The notes under the pieces were generated by a model that had not been told where the DNA came from, searched no databases, and was given only the letters and a program-made list of their open reading frames with translations. 64,000 bases of DNA from Mycobacteroides salmoniphilum (GTDB lineage: Bacteria; Actinomycetota; Actinomycetes; Mycobacteriales; Mycobacteriaceae): positions 1-64,000 of the forward strand of contig NZ_CP024633.1 in assembly GCF_004924335.1 (NCBI RefSeq), read 5' to 3'. Below are positions 56,693 to 64,000 of the stretch, piece by piece. Made by a program: the position numbers and the translations under genes. The first letter of the stretch is position 1. Each line of letters starts with the position of its first letter.

Positions 56693-57838
56693 TCAGAAGC
56701 CCAGGTCGCGCCCGATGAGCTCCTTCATGATCTCGTTGGAGCCTGCCCAGATCTTGGTGACACGGGCGTCCATCCAGGCCCGCGCGACCCGGTACTCCTT
56801 CATGTAGCCATAGCCGCCGTGCAGCTGCACGCAGGCGTCGATGACCTCGTTCTGCACCTGCGAGGACCACCACTTGGCCTTTGCGGCATCTATTGCGGAG
56901 AGCTCGCCCTTGCTGTGCGACAGCACACCTTGATCGACGTACACCTGTGCTGCTTCGAGTTTGGTGACGAGCTCGGCGATGAGGAACTTGTTGTACTGCA
57001 GGCTGCCGATCTGCTGACCGAATGCCTTGCGCTCCTTGGCGTACTCGATCGTCTCCTCCAGCACGCCGGCCGCGTGGGCGATGTTGGCGACCGCACAGCC
57101 CATCCGCTCCTGGGGCAGGCGCTGCATCATCGAGATGAATCCCTGGTTGACCTCGCCGATCACGTTCTCGGAGGGCACCCGCACATCGGTGAAGAACAGT
57201 TCGGCGGTATCGGCCTCGGGCTGGCCCACCTTGTCCAGCTTGCGGCCACGCTCGAAGCCGGGCATGCCCTCTTCGACGGCGAACAAGGTGATGCCCTTGG
57301 CCTTCAGCTCGGGTGCCGTGCGCGCGGCGACGACGACGAGATCGGCGCGGGCGCCGTTGGTGATGAACGTCTTGGAGCCGTTGATGACCCAGTCGTCGCC
57401 GTCCTTGACCGCGGTGGTCTTGAGGGCAGCCAGATCCGAGCCACCCGACGGCTCGGTCATGCCGATGGCGGTGATCATCTCGCCGCTACAGAACTTCGGC
57501 AGCCAGCGCTGCTTCTGCTCGTCGGTGGTCAGCTCGACCAGGTACGGGGCGACGATGTCGAAATGGATGGACATCGACGAGGCCAGCGCGGCGCTGGAGC
57601 GCGACAGCTCCTCCTGCAGCACCGCGTTGTAGCGGTAGTCCCCGGCGCTGCTGCCCCCGAACTCCTCGGGCACATCAAGCCCCAGGTAGCCCTGCTTGCC
57701 GGCCTCTAACCACAGTTCGCGGTCGATGTAGCGCTGCTCGATGAAGTTCTCGGCGCGCGGCTCGACGTGGCGCTGCACGAATGCCTTCACGGACTCCCGG
57801 AACGCGTCGTGGTCCTCGGTGTAGATAGTGCGTTGCAT
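56693..57838 (-). CDS. Acyl-CoA dehydrogenase (FadE family)
   Basis: The 381-residue flavoprotein oxidises acyl-CoA to enoyl-CoA. Signatures are GMTEPSGGSDLA near 130, WVINGSKTFITNGARADL, LPQERMGCAVA (helix G Glu, likely catalytic base as in the isovaleryl/long-chain type), KAFGQQIGSLQYNKFLIAEL and C-terminal LHGGYGYMKEYRVARAWMD with WAGSNEIMKELIGR. The canonical YEGT Glu is absent from the C-terminus, consistent with the alternative base position. Substrate is unknown. The divergent MBL-like gene starts 60 bases away; the serine hydrolase gene follows on the same strand. Confidence 0.92.
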   Translation of the reverse strand: MQRTIYTEDHDAFRESVKAFVQRHVEPRAENFIEQRYIDRELWLEAGKQGYLGLDVPEEFGGSSAGDYRYNAVLQEELSRSSAALASSMSIHFDIVAPYLVELTTDEQKQRWLPKFCSGEMITAIGMTEPSGGSDLAALKTTAVKDGDDWVINGSKTFITNGARADLVVVAARTAPELKAKGITLFAVEEGMPGFERGRKLDKVGQPEADTAELFFTDVRVPSENVIGEVNQGFISMMQRLPQERMGCAVANIAHAAGVLEETIEYAKERKAFGQQIGSLQYNKFLIAELVTKLEAAQVYVDQGVLSHSKGELSAIDAAKAKWWSSQVQNEVIDACVQLHGGYGYMKEYRVARAWMDARVTKIWAGSNEIMKELIGRDLGF

Positions 57839-57897
57839 GGTGTTATCGAAGCACGCGTCTAAATCCGCGTGCTGAGGTGTTCGGTGAGGTGGTAGGC

Positions 57898-58815
57898 ATG
57901 GGGACCATGAAGCTGCTCGCCGTCGCCGCGCTCGCCGTCCTCGTCGCGGGATGTACCGCCCCGCCGGAGCAGCCCGAACAGCACGAACACGGGAACTCGC
58001 TCACCGCGCCGGTGGCGGGAGATCCGGTATGGACGCAGCCGCGCGCACCCATCCGCGTGCATGGCGACACCTACTACGTCGGGACAGAGGGCATCAGTTC
58101 GGTGCTGATTCGGACCGACGATGGTCTGATCCTTCTGGATGTCGGCATGCCACAGTCGGCCCCCCAGGTGGAGGACAACATCCGCACGCTGGGGTTCGCC
58201 GTGGAGGACGTGAAGTACGTGCTGTCCTCTCACACCCACGTCGATCACGCGGGCGGTATCGCAGCGATGGTCCATGACAGCGGTGCCACGGCGGTATCGA
58301 GCCCCGTCGGCGCGCAGTCGTTACGCGCCGGGCACGTGTCTGCCGATGATCCGCAGGCCTCCGATACCGCGAACGCCGTCTTCCCCGCCGTCGAACGAGT
58401 GCGGGAGATAGCCGACGGGGAGGTGCTAAAGCTCGGAAATGTCTCGGTGACAGCCCATTTCACTCCGGGCCACACACCTGGTGGCGTCAGCTGGACCTGG
58501 AAATCGTGTGAGGGCGGCCGGTGCCTGGACATGGTTTACGCCGACAGCCTCAATGCCGTCGCCACCGGCAACTACCGCTTTGTGCCCGGTCACGTGTCGA
58601 GGTTCCGGCAGAGCATTCAGACGGTGCGCGCGCTGCCGTGCGACATCGTGTTCTCCGTGCATCCCGAACAAGCGGACGACATCACGAAGTTGAACAGGCT
58701 CGCGGTGCGGCGTGACCCGAACCCGATGATCGACCCCACGGCGTGCAGGACGCTTGCCGACAAGTTCGACGCGAAGCTGGACGAGCGGATCGCCGAGGAA
58801 CAGGCGGGCCGCTAA
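57898..58815 (+). CDS. Subclass B3 metallo-beta-lactamase-like lipoprotein
   Basis: The 305-residue protein starts MGTMKLLAVAALAVLVAGC; the lipobox VAGC puts Cys19 as lipid anchor (an ATG at 57907 is an alternative start). The zinc ligands of the B3 class are present: HxHxDH at His112-His114-Asp116-His117 (SSHTHVDHAGG), His192 in GHTPGG and His255 in SVHPEQ. The mature protein would sit outside the membrane where peptidoglycan and beta-lactams are. Whether it hydrolyses beta-lactams is unproven; many family members act on other ester or amide bonds. It lies divergent to an acyl-CoA dehydrogenase. Confidence 0.88.
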   Translation: MGTMKLLAVAALAVLVAGCTAPPEQPEQHEHGNSLTAPVAGDPVWTQPRAPIRVHGDTYYVGTEGISSVLIRTDDGLILLDVGMPQSAPQVEDNIRTLGFAVEDVKYVLSSHTHVDHAGGIAAMVHDSGATAVSSPVGAQSLRAGHVSADDPQASDTANAVFPAVERVREIADGEVLKLGNVSVTAHFTPGHTPGGVSWTWKSCEGGRCLDMVYADSLNAVATGNYRFVPGHVSRFRQSIQTVRALPCDIVFSVHPEQADDITKLNRLAVRRDPNPMIDPTACRTLADKFDAKLDERIAEEQAGR

Positions 58816-58924
58816 GTCGGCTGAACAGAGGTAGCCCGCGACGGCCGCGCACGAGCCCTCGCCGTGACACGGAACACCCCGTGAAGTGCCCTTTTCGGTT
58901 TGCGATAGCCAAGGTAATCATCTT

Positions 58925-58941
58925 AGATACATGTTGTGTCT
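58925..58941. promoter_or_regulatory. Inverted repeat over the GntR start codon
   Basis: AGATACA (58925-58931) and TGTGTCT (58935-58941) form 7-bp arms with one mismatch around a 3-base spacer. They cover the GTG start at 58936 and its upstream bases. Autoregulation by the GntR protein is likely. Confidence 0.45.
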
Positions 58942-59580
58942 ATCATTCGTACTGCCGCCATATCCGCAAGTGAAGAGGCATATCGCTCCGTCAAGGAGCG
59001 CATCCTCAGCGGTGATATCCCCGGCGGTGAGCTGCTGAGCGAAGGGGAGATCTCGGAGCGGATGGGATGTAGCCGCACCCCGGTGCGCGAGGCCTTCCTG
59101 CGACTCGAGACGGAAGGCTGGCTGCGGCTCTATCCCAAGCGCGGGGCACTGGTGGTCCCGATTACCCCCGAGGAACGGCGGCATGTGGTCGATGCGCGCC
59201 GCGTCGTGGAGAGCGCGGCTGCGGCGCGCATTGCCGAACGGGGCGCGTCTCAGGCACTCCTGTCTGACCTGTCAGCACTCATCGACGTGCAGTTGGGGCG
59301 TGCCGCGCAGGGTGATGCCGCGGGCTTCGCCGCGGCCGATGTGGACTTCCACCGTGCGATCGTCGCCAAGCTGGGCAACCCACTGCTGGAGAACTTCTAC
59401 GACAGTCTTCGCGAGCGCCAGCGCCGGATGGCGGCCGCCGCCATCGGGGTTGACCCGGTGCGGGTCGCGCGGTCGGTTGCCGGGCACCGCGCGCTGGTGG
59501 ACGCGCTCGAGGTGGGTGACGCGGCACGCTTCAGCGTCGAGCTGGTCGAGCACATGAAAGTGGTGACCGAAGTTGACTAG
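58936..59580 (+). CDS. GntR-family (FCD) transcriptional regulator
   Basis: The 214-residue protein has an N-terminal winged helix (about 9-70) with YRSVKERILSGDIPGGELLSEGEISERMGCSRTPVREAFLRLE, the classical GntR motif, and a C-terminal FCD ligand-binding domain with ARRVVESAAAARI, DVDFHRAIVAKLGNPLL and GHRALVDALEVGD. The metal-binding Asp/His residues of FCD proteins are present. A GTG start at 58936 lies inside an inverted repeat. It overlaps the MFS transporter start by 8 bases, so both are coexpressed, and the transporter is the likely target. Confidence 0.92.
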   Translation: MSIIRTAAISASEEAYRSVKERILSGDIPGGELLSEGEISERMGCSRTPVREAFLRLETEGWLRLYPKRGALVVPITPEERRHVVDARRVVESAAAARIAERGASQALLSDLSALIDVQLGRAAQGDAAGFAAADVDFHRAIVAKLGNPLLENFYDSLRERQRRMAAAAIGVDPVRVARSVAGHRALVDALEVGDAARFSVELVEHMKVVTEVD

Positions 59581-60817
59581 CAGGCTGGCACCTTGGCAAC
59601 GGGTGGCACTCGCGATGTTCGGAATTGCCTGGGGTGGTAACGAATTCACTCCCTTGCTGGTGATGTACCGGCAGGCCGGACAGTCCGCGGCATCCGTTGA
59701 CATTTTGCTTTTCGCTTACGTGCTGGGCATCATCCCGGCGCTGTTCCTGGGCGGACCTCTCTCCGATCGTTATGGCCGTCGTGCGGTGATGCTGCCCGCG
59801 CCGTTCATGTCGATGGCTGGGTCCCTGGTGCTCGCGCTGGGTTCGCAGCATTTCGCGTTGCTGTTCACGGGACGCGTGTTGTCCGGTATCGCGCTGGGCC
59901 TGGCCATGGCCGCGGGCAGCTCATGGGTCAAGGAGCTTTCGGCTCCGCCGTTTGATCGTGCAGGTGCCGGGGCTCGGCGCGGGGCGATGAGCCTGACCGC
60001 GGGATTCGCGCTAGGTGCGGCCGTGGCCGGAGCATTGGCGCAGTGGGGGCCCTGGCCGCAGCACCTGGCGTTCCTGGTCAACATCGCGATCACGATTCCC
60101 GGTGCGGTGCTGGCGCTCTCGGTTCCGGAATCTGCGGCCGAGCGCGCACCGGGACGGCTGCTGGACGATCTCACGATCCCCGCCGCCCGGCGCCGCCGGT
60201 TCCTGCGCGTCGTTGTGCCGTTGGCGCCGTGGGTGTTCGGCTCAGCGGCGGTGGCGTACGCGGTGCTGCCGACGCTCGTCGCGCCGACGCTTCCGGGCGA
60301 TCGCATCGCATTCTCGGCGTTGTGCTGTCTGGTCTGTCTGGGCTGTGGTTTCGCCGCACAGATGCTTGCGCCCAGGATCGACCGGGCAGGTACCGCCCGG
60401 CTTGGCATCATCGGGTTGGTGTTGATCGCGTCGGGGATGGCACTGGCCGCCGTCGCCGCGTACCGACTCACCGTCCCGCTGGTCCTGATCGCCGCGCTGG
60501 TGCTGGGCGCGGGGTACGGAACAGCACTGGTCAGCGGGCTGCAGGAGGTGAACCGGATCGCCGGGCCTACGGACCTGGCCGGCCTCACCGCCGTGTTCTA
60601 CGGGCTGACATACCTGGGCTTCGGGGTGCCGATGATGCTGACGGTGCTGAGCGGCGCGTTCCCGGCGCTGACGCATCCGGTGCTGCTGGGCGGCGGTGCG
60701 GTACTGGCGACGGTCTGCGCGGTGGTGGTGGCGATGAACTCGCGTACGGATATCTGCGAGCGGCCGGGCGTCGAGGCGACGCAGGCTGAAGGAACGCTCG
60801 AGTCGGCACTGCGTTAG
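59573..60817 (+). CDS. Major facilitator superfamily transporter
   Basis: The 414-residue protein has twelve predicted membrane helices. The loop 2-3 motif GPLSDRYGRRAVMLP is present, as are a helix-4 Arg-rich stretch near GRVLSGIALGLAMA and repeated half-domains. It starts with TTG at 59573, overlapping the GntR stop by 8 bases, giving tight coupling with the regulator. Substrates are not predictable; efflux of the ligand sensed by the GntR protein is a reasonable inference. The C-terminal 20 residues are hydrophilic and Glu/Arg-rich. Confidence 0.88.
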   Translation: MTSRLAPWQRVALAMFGIAWGGNEFTPLLVMYRQAGQSAASVDILLFAYVLGIIPALFLGGPLSDRYGRRAVMLPAPFMSMAGSLVLALGSQHFALLFTGRVLSGIALGLAMAAGSSWVKELSAPPFDRAGAGARRGAMSLTAGFALGAAVAGALAQWGPWPQHLAFLVNIAITIPGAVLALSVPESAAERAPGRLLDDLTIPAARRRRFLRVVVPLAPWVFGSAAVAYAVLPTLVAPTLPGDRIAFSALCCLVCLGCGFAAQMLAPRIDRAGTARLGIIGLVLIASGMALAAVAAYRLTVPLVLIAALVLGAGYGTALVSGLQEVNRIAGPTDLAGLTAVFYGLTYLGFGVPMMLTVLSGAFPALTHPVLLGGGAVLATVCAVVVAMNSRTDICERPGVEATQAEGTLESALR

Positions 60818-60829
60818 CCGAAGGACGGA

Positions 60830-60835
60830 TAGGCT
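60830..60835 (+). promoter_or_regulatory. -10 element (TAGGCT) of DUF1304 gene
   Basis: TAGGCT ends 8 bases before the ATG at 60844 with no Shine-Dalgarno between, consistent with a leaderless transcript starting at or near the ATG. Confidence 0.4.
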
Positions 60836-60843
60836 CTCGCAAC

Positions 60844-61233
60844 ATGATCATCGCAGGGTTGGTATTGACGGGAATCGCAGCGCTCATCCACGTCTACATC
60901 TTCTATCTGGAGTCGATCACGTGGACCAGTGAGAAGACCCGCAAGGTGTTCGGCGTCCGCACCGCGGAGGAAGCCGAGATCACCAAACCACTTGCCTTCA
61001 ACCAGGGTTTCTACAACCTGTTTCTTGCCATCGCCATTGCGGTGGGGACGGTCTTGTGGGCACGTGGTTGCACATCGGTCGGGGCGACACTGGTCTTCAC
61101 GGGCGCGGGGTCGATGGTCGCCGCCGGGCTGGTGCTGTTGATCTCGTCACCGGACAAGGCATCGGCCGCGCTGAAGCAACTGGTACCCCCGCTGCTCGGG
61201 ATCGTTGCTCTGGCCGTGGGATTGGCGCTCTGA
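60844..61233 (+). CDS. DUF1304 membrane protein
   Basis: The 129-residue integral membrane protein has four helices. The DUF1304 signature is complete: an N-terminal helix ending LIHVYIFYLESITWTS, then KVFGVRTAEEAEITKPLAFNQGFYNLFLA, and two further helices separated by SSPDKASAALKQ. Members are common in bacteria but of unknown function. The gene lies convergent to the rhodanese gene, with 4 bases between stops. Confidence 0.9.
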   Translation: MIIAGLVLTGIAALIHVYIFYLESITWTSEKTRKVFGVRTAEEAEITKPLAFNQGFYNLFLAIAIAVGTVLWARGCTSVGATLVFTGAGSMVAAGLVLLISSPDKASAALKQLVPPLLGIVALAVGLAL

Positions 61234-61237
61234 TCGT

Positions 61238-62074
61238 CTAGTTCGGATCCGGTCCGGTCGCGATGGGGCGCCGCGGGTCACTCGACCATTCGGACCAGGA
61301 CCCGGGATAGAGGGTCGCGTCGAATCCAGCGATGGCCAAGGCGGCGATCTGATGTGTCGCGGTGACACCCGACCCGCAGTACACCGTGACGGGTGTGTGG
61401 CCGACGCCGAGCGTGTCGAAGCGTGCGCGGAGCTCGGCGGCGGGCCGGAAGGTGCCCTCCGGCGTGAGGTTCTCGGCAGTGGGAGCGGAGACGGCACCGG
61501 GGATGTGCCCGGCACGCGGGTCCAGGGGCTCTTCGTCTCCGCGGTAGCGGGCCAACGCCCTGGCGTCCAGCACCAGGGCATCCGGGGAACCTGCTTGGGA
61601 GGCAACCGTGTCGGCGTCAGCCGAGGCGGATCCGTCCAGCGACGAGATGGTGATCTCGCTGGGCTCGGGGACAACCTCTCCCGTCTCGGCGGGCCCGCCG
61701 ATCCGCTGCCAGGCCGCCCAGCCGCCGTCGAGAATCCGAACGTCGGTAACTCCGGCGGCGCGCAGCAGCCACCAGGCGCGCGAGGCCGCCTGCCCGTTCC
61801 AGTCGTCGTAGACGACCACGGTGTCACCTTCGTTGAGGCCCCAGCGGCGAGCACTGGACTGAAAGGCCTCGGGCGTCGGCAGTGGATGGCGGCCGCGACC
61901 CGTCACCGAGTGGTCGGCGAGGTCGGCATCGAGATCGACGAATACCGCGCCGGGAAGGTGGCCCTCCAGATAGGCCGGGCGGCCGTCGGGAGCCATGACG
62001 GTCCAGCGCACGTCGAGTAGCCGGACCTCGGAGAGTCGGTCGGCGAGTTCGGTCGCCGAGATGAGCACGTCCAT
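61238..62074 (-). CDS. Two-domain rhodanese sulfurtransferase
   Basis: The ATG at 62074 (MDVLISATELADRL) is chosen; the frame extends upstream to 62149 without a ribosome site. The 278-residue protein has two rhodanese domains, with the N-terminal one inactive (DDWNGQAASRAWWLL) and the C-terminal one carrying the active Cys in VYCGSGVTATH. The AGHIPGAVSAP block is typical of thiosulfate/3-mercaptopyruvate sulfurtransferases such as SseA. It transfers sulfane sulfur to thiols or cyanide. Divergent from the MarR gene, sharing a 152-base upstream region. Confidence 0.92.
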   Translation of the reverse strand: MDVLISATELADRLSEVRLLDVRWTVMAPDGRPAYLEGHLPGAVFVDLDADLADHSVTGRGRHPLPTPEAFQSSARRWGLNEGDTVVVYDDWNGQAASRAWWLLRAAGVTDVRILDGGWAAWQRIGGPAETGEVVPEPSEITISSLDGSASADADTVASQAGSPDALVLDARALARYRGDEEPLDPRAGHIPGAVSAPTAENLTPEGTFRPAAELRARFDTLGVGHTPVTVYCGSGVTATHQIAALAIAGFDATLYPGSWSEWSSDPRRPIATGPDPN

Positions 62075-62226
62075 ACCGAAACGGTACCGCCGATGGGGCT
62101 TACCGCTGCGTGCAAGATTCGGTTCATCGGACGAACTGATTGCTGCCATCGGTCAAGGGCAGCAACGCGAGATCCCGGCGAGGGTGCTCCGGGGCCGCTC
62201 GGCGGGACGACAGTAACTCTGTCAAC

Positions 62227-62670
62227 ATGACTGGTATGGATCAGCAGGAATGGCAACCGCTCGGCGCGTTGGTTCACCGCGTGTCGGCGGCCTTGCGTTC
62301 GGAGATTGCGGCGGCGTTGGCGCCGCTGAATCTGCCCTTCCCGCAATACGTCTGCATGAGGGTGCTGTCCAAGAATCCCGGCTGGTCCAATGCGGATCTG
62401 GCCCGTGCGACAGATGTGACACCGCAGTCGATGAACACGGTGCTGCAGGCGCTGCAGGACGCCGGTTTGGTGTCCCGGCCGGACACCGTCGACTCCGGGC
62501 GCGCGCGCCCCGCACAGCTGAGCCGGTCCGGTGCCGCCTTGCTCAAGCAGGCAGACGTACTGGCGCAAGAGGCCGAAGAGCGGCTGCTATCGAGCATCTC
62601 GGCACAGCAGCGCAGCGACTTCTTCCAAACTCTGCGTGATATCGCCGGTGAGGATGCGACTACCTGCTGA
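62227..62670 (+). CDS. MarR-family transcriptional regulator
   Basis: The 147-residue protein starts at ATG 62227 (MTGMDQQEWQPLG); the longer frame to 62140 is not supported. The winged helix is clear: FPQYVCMRVLSKNPGWSNADLARATDVTPQSMNTVLQALQDAGLVSRPDTVDSGRARPAQLS, followed by a C-terminal dimerisation helix. A TAACTC -10-like element ends 7 bases before the ATG, suggesting a leaderless transcript. It is divergent from the rhodanese gene, which is a candidate target. Confidence 0.9.
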   Translation: MTGMDQQEWQPLGALVHRVSAALRSEIAAALAPLNLPFPQYVCMRVLSKNPGWSNADLARATDVTPQSMNTVLQALQDAGLVSRPDTVDSGRARPAQLSRSGAALLKQADVLAQEAEERLLSSISAQQRSDFFQTLRDIAGEDATTC

Positions 62671-62712
62671 ACCTCGCGTCCGGCGGTGGCGCCGGCGAGT
62701 AGTTTCGGTGCT

Positions 62713-63792
62713 ATGAAAAGGCTCGCGGCATGTGCGGTAGTTGGAATATCGGCAGTGCTCGTCGGGTGTTCGGCACCCCCACCGTCAGTGGTTCCCTCCA
62801 GCACGCCGGGCGTACCGGCCCCACAGCGGCGCACATCAGAGGGCGCCATCATCGTCTCGCCGGACAACTTCGTGCGGGCGGAGACGGACCGGTATTTCGG
62901 GAACATCGTGAAGGACGGCGGTTTTGGTTCCTTCCACCACATCCGCGAACTGTCTCCGCTCGATAGGCAGCTGGTCATCCGCCAGAACCGCGACACGCTC
63001 TATTCGTCGGCGGTGTTCGACCTGGATGCGGGGCCGGTCACCATCTCGACACCGGACTCGGGACAGCGGTTCATGTCGCTGCAGCTCATCACCGAAGACC
63101 ACTATGTGCCGGCGGTCTTCTACGGCAAGGGTGAGCACACCATCACCAAGGAACAGACCGGTACCCGCTACGTTGCCGCGGCGGTGCGGACCTTGGTGAA
63201 TCCGGGCGATCCGGCCGACCTGGCACAGGTCCACGCCCTGCAGGACGCGGTCGGGGTACGGCAAGACCGTCCGGGGGAGTTCGTTATTCCGAAGTGGGAG
63301 ACTGCAAGTCAGCAGAAGGTTCGCGACGCGCTGCTCCAGCTTGCCGCGACGCTTCCCGATACCAAGGCGACCTTTGGGACCAGGGACGCCACGGACCCGG
63401 TGCGCCATCTCATCGGCACCGCGTCGGCCTGGGGCGGGAACCCCGAGAAGGACGCCCTCTATCTCACGGTGAATCCCGTCAAGAACGACGGCACCACGGT
63501 GTACCGGCTGACCGTGGGACAGGTGCCGGTGGACGGATTCTGGTCGGTCACCGTCTACAACAAGGACGGCTACTTCACGCCAAATGCACGGAATGCCTAC
63601 TCGCTCAACAACATCACCGCACAGCGGGATGCCGGAGGCAACACCACTGTGCAATTCGGGGGATGCACGGACGCCGCGGTGAATTGCCTGCCGACCACGC
63701 CGGGCTGGAACTACACGGTGAGGCTGTACCGCGCGCAGCCGCAGATTCTCGACGGCCGGTGGGTGTTCCCTGAGGCGCAGCCCGTCGGGTAG
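62713..63792 (+). CDS. DUF1254/DUF1214 lipoprotein
   Basis: The ATG at 62713 (MKRLAACAVVGISAVLVGC) gives a 359-residue protein with a lipobox VGC near residue 19; the frame is open upstream. After a Ser/Pro linker, the DUF1254 domain follows (NFVRAETDRYFGNIVKDGGFGSFHHIRE, IRQNRDTLYSSAVFDLDAGPVTISTPDSGQRF), and the C-terminal DUF1214 domain has DGFWSVTVYNKDGYFTPNARNAYSLNNI. The combination occurs in secreted or envelope proteins of unknown function. The gene is 43 bases after the MarR gene on the same strand and convergent with the next, partial TetR gene. Confidence 0.88.
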   Translation: MKRLAACAVVGISAVLVGCSAPPPSVVPSSTPGVPAPQRRTSEGAIIVSPDNFVRAETDRYFGNIVKDGGFGSFHHIRELSPLDRQLVIRQNRDTLYSSAVFDLDAGPVTISTPDSGQRFMSLQLITEDHYVPAVFYGKGEHTITKEQTGTRYVAAAVRTLVNPGDPADLAQVHALQDAVGVRQDRPGEFVIPKWETASQQKVRDALLQLAATLPDTKATFGTRDATDPVRHLIGTASAWGGNPEKDALYLTVNPVKNDGTTVYRLTVGQVPVDGFWSVTVYNKDGYFTPNARNAYSLNNITAQRDAGGNTTVQFGGCTDAAVNCLPTTPGWNYTVRLYRAQPQILDGRWVFPEAQPVG

Positions 63793-63798
63793 TCGGCC

Positions 63799-64000
63799 CT
63801 ACTGAGGGGTAACGAATTTCGCGACCTGCTGGGCAACCTCGGATCGGATATCGGCCTCGGACATGTCGTCGAGACCGAAACCGGCCCGCAGGCTGGGGCC
63901 CATCAGTCGCCAGCCAAGCTGTAGCGCGATCGCGTGGGCCCCGGCCAGGCGCGCCTCTCGATCGTCGGCGTGGGCAGGACGGATCTGTTCGAGCAGCCAT
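63799..64000 (-). CDS. C-terminal part of a TetR-family regulator (truncated by window end)
   Basis: The minus-strand frame ending at 63799 reads WLLEQIRPAHADDREARLAG, then AIALQLGWRLMGPSLRAGFG and a helical tail to the stop, the pattern of the ligand-binding end of a TetR regulator. The helix-turn-helix lies beyond base 64000. The stop is 6 bases from the convergent DUF1254 lipoprotein stop. The gene is incomplete only because the window ends, not because it is broken. Confidence 0.7.
   Translation of the reverse strand, partial: WLLEQIRPAHADDREARLAGAHAIALQLGWRLMGPSLRAGFGLDDMSEADIRSEVAQQVAKFVTPQ

Overview
The window is the replication-origin region of a high-GC actinobacterial chromosome, and the gene content points to a rapidly growing mycobacterium of the Mycobacteroides abscessus-chelonae group. 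Base 1 is the first base of dnaA. The order dnaA-oriC-dnaN-gnd-recF-dciA-gyrB is mycobacterial. Mycothione reductase, CrgA, CwsA, the fhaA-fhaB-pstP-rodA-pbpA-pknA-pknB cluster and a PE/PPE/EsxG/EsxH cassette all support the genus-level call. gyrB and gyrA are separated by about 6.6 kb of unrelated genes, which I associate with Mycobacteroides. The species is not settled from sequence alone: GyrA has Ser rather than the usual mycobacterial Ala at the key quinolone position.

Layout: 1-6020 holds replication initiation and repair genes with oriC between dnaA and dnaN. 6234-8261 is gyrB. 8221-14655 is an accessory block between the gyrase genes: a frameshifted small gene, an isoprenylcysteine-methyltransferase-like membrane protein, arylamine N-acetyltransferase, a four-gene type VII-secretion-like cassette ending in a DUF4185 (GH183-like arabinanase) protein and a secreted partner, a YdeI-family gene and a methyltransferase. 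14854-20592 runs gyrA, a DUF3566 protein, tRNA-Ile, a 37-residue membrane peptide, tRNA-Ala, cwsA, ppiA and a rhomboid protease. 20594-23641 has three related methyltransferases in a row. 23700-35801 is the cell-division and cell-wall control region (PH-domain protein, crgA, DUF881, trpG, then the kinase/phosphatase/PBP/FHA operon).

36057-38550 has tRNA-Leu and a three-gene DUF1190-like / glutathionylspermidine-synthase-like / DUF350 unit. 39484-42183 is an orphan ESX-3-type substrate cassette (PE5-PPE4-EsxG-EsxH) behind an IdeR-like iron box. 42288-50888 has a membrane protein, the HrpA helicase, a carotenoid oxygenase and SDR sharing a palindromic intergenic operator, and a MinD/ParA-type ATPase. 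51084-64000 is metabolic and regulatory: a two-component system, mycothione reductase, a hemophore-like protein, a serine hydrolase, an acyl-CoA dehydrogenase, a B3-type metallo-beta-lactamase-like lipoprotein, a GntR-MFS pair, DUF1304, a rhodanese, MarR, a DUF1254 lipoprotein and a TetR gene cut by the window end.

The best candidate for an undescribed system is 10441-13122: two small helical partners, a large protein with a helical N-terminus and a predicted cell-wall-arabinan hydrolase C-terminus, and a small exported protein. The layout resembles LXG effector-immunity operons of Firmicutes type VII systems. The DUF1190-like/ATP-grasp/DUF350 unit is second, because mycobacteria make mycothiol rather than glutathione and its substrate is therefore unknown.
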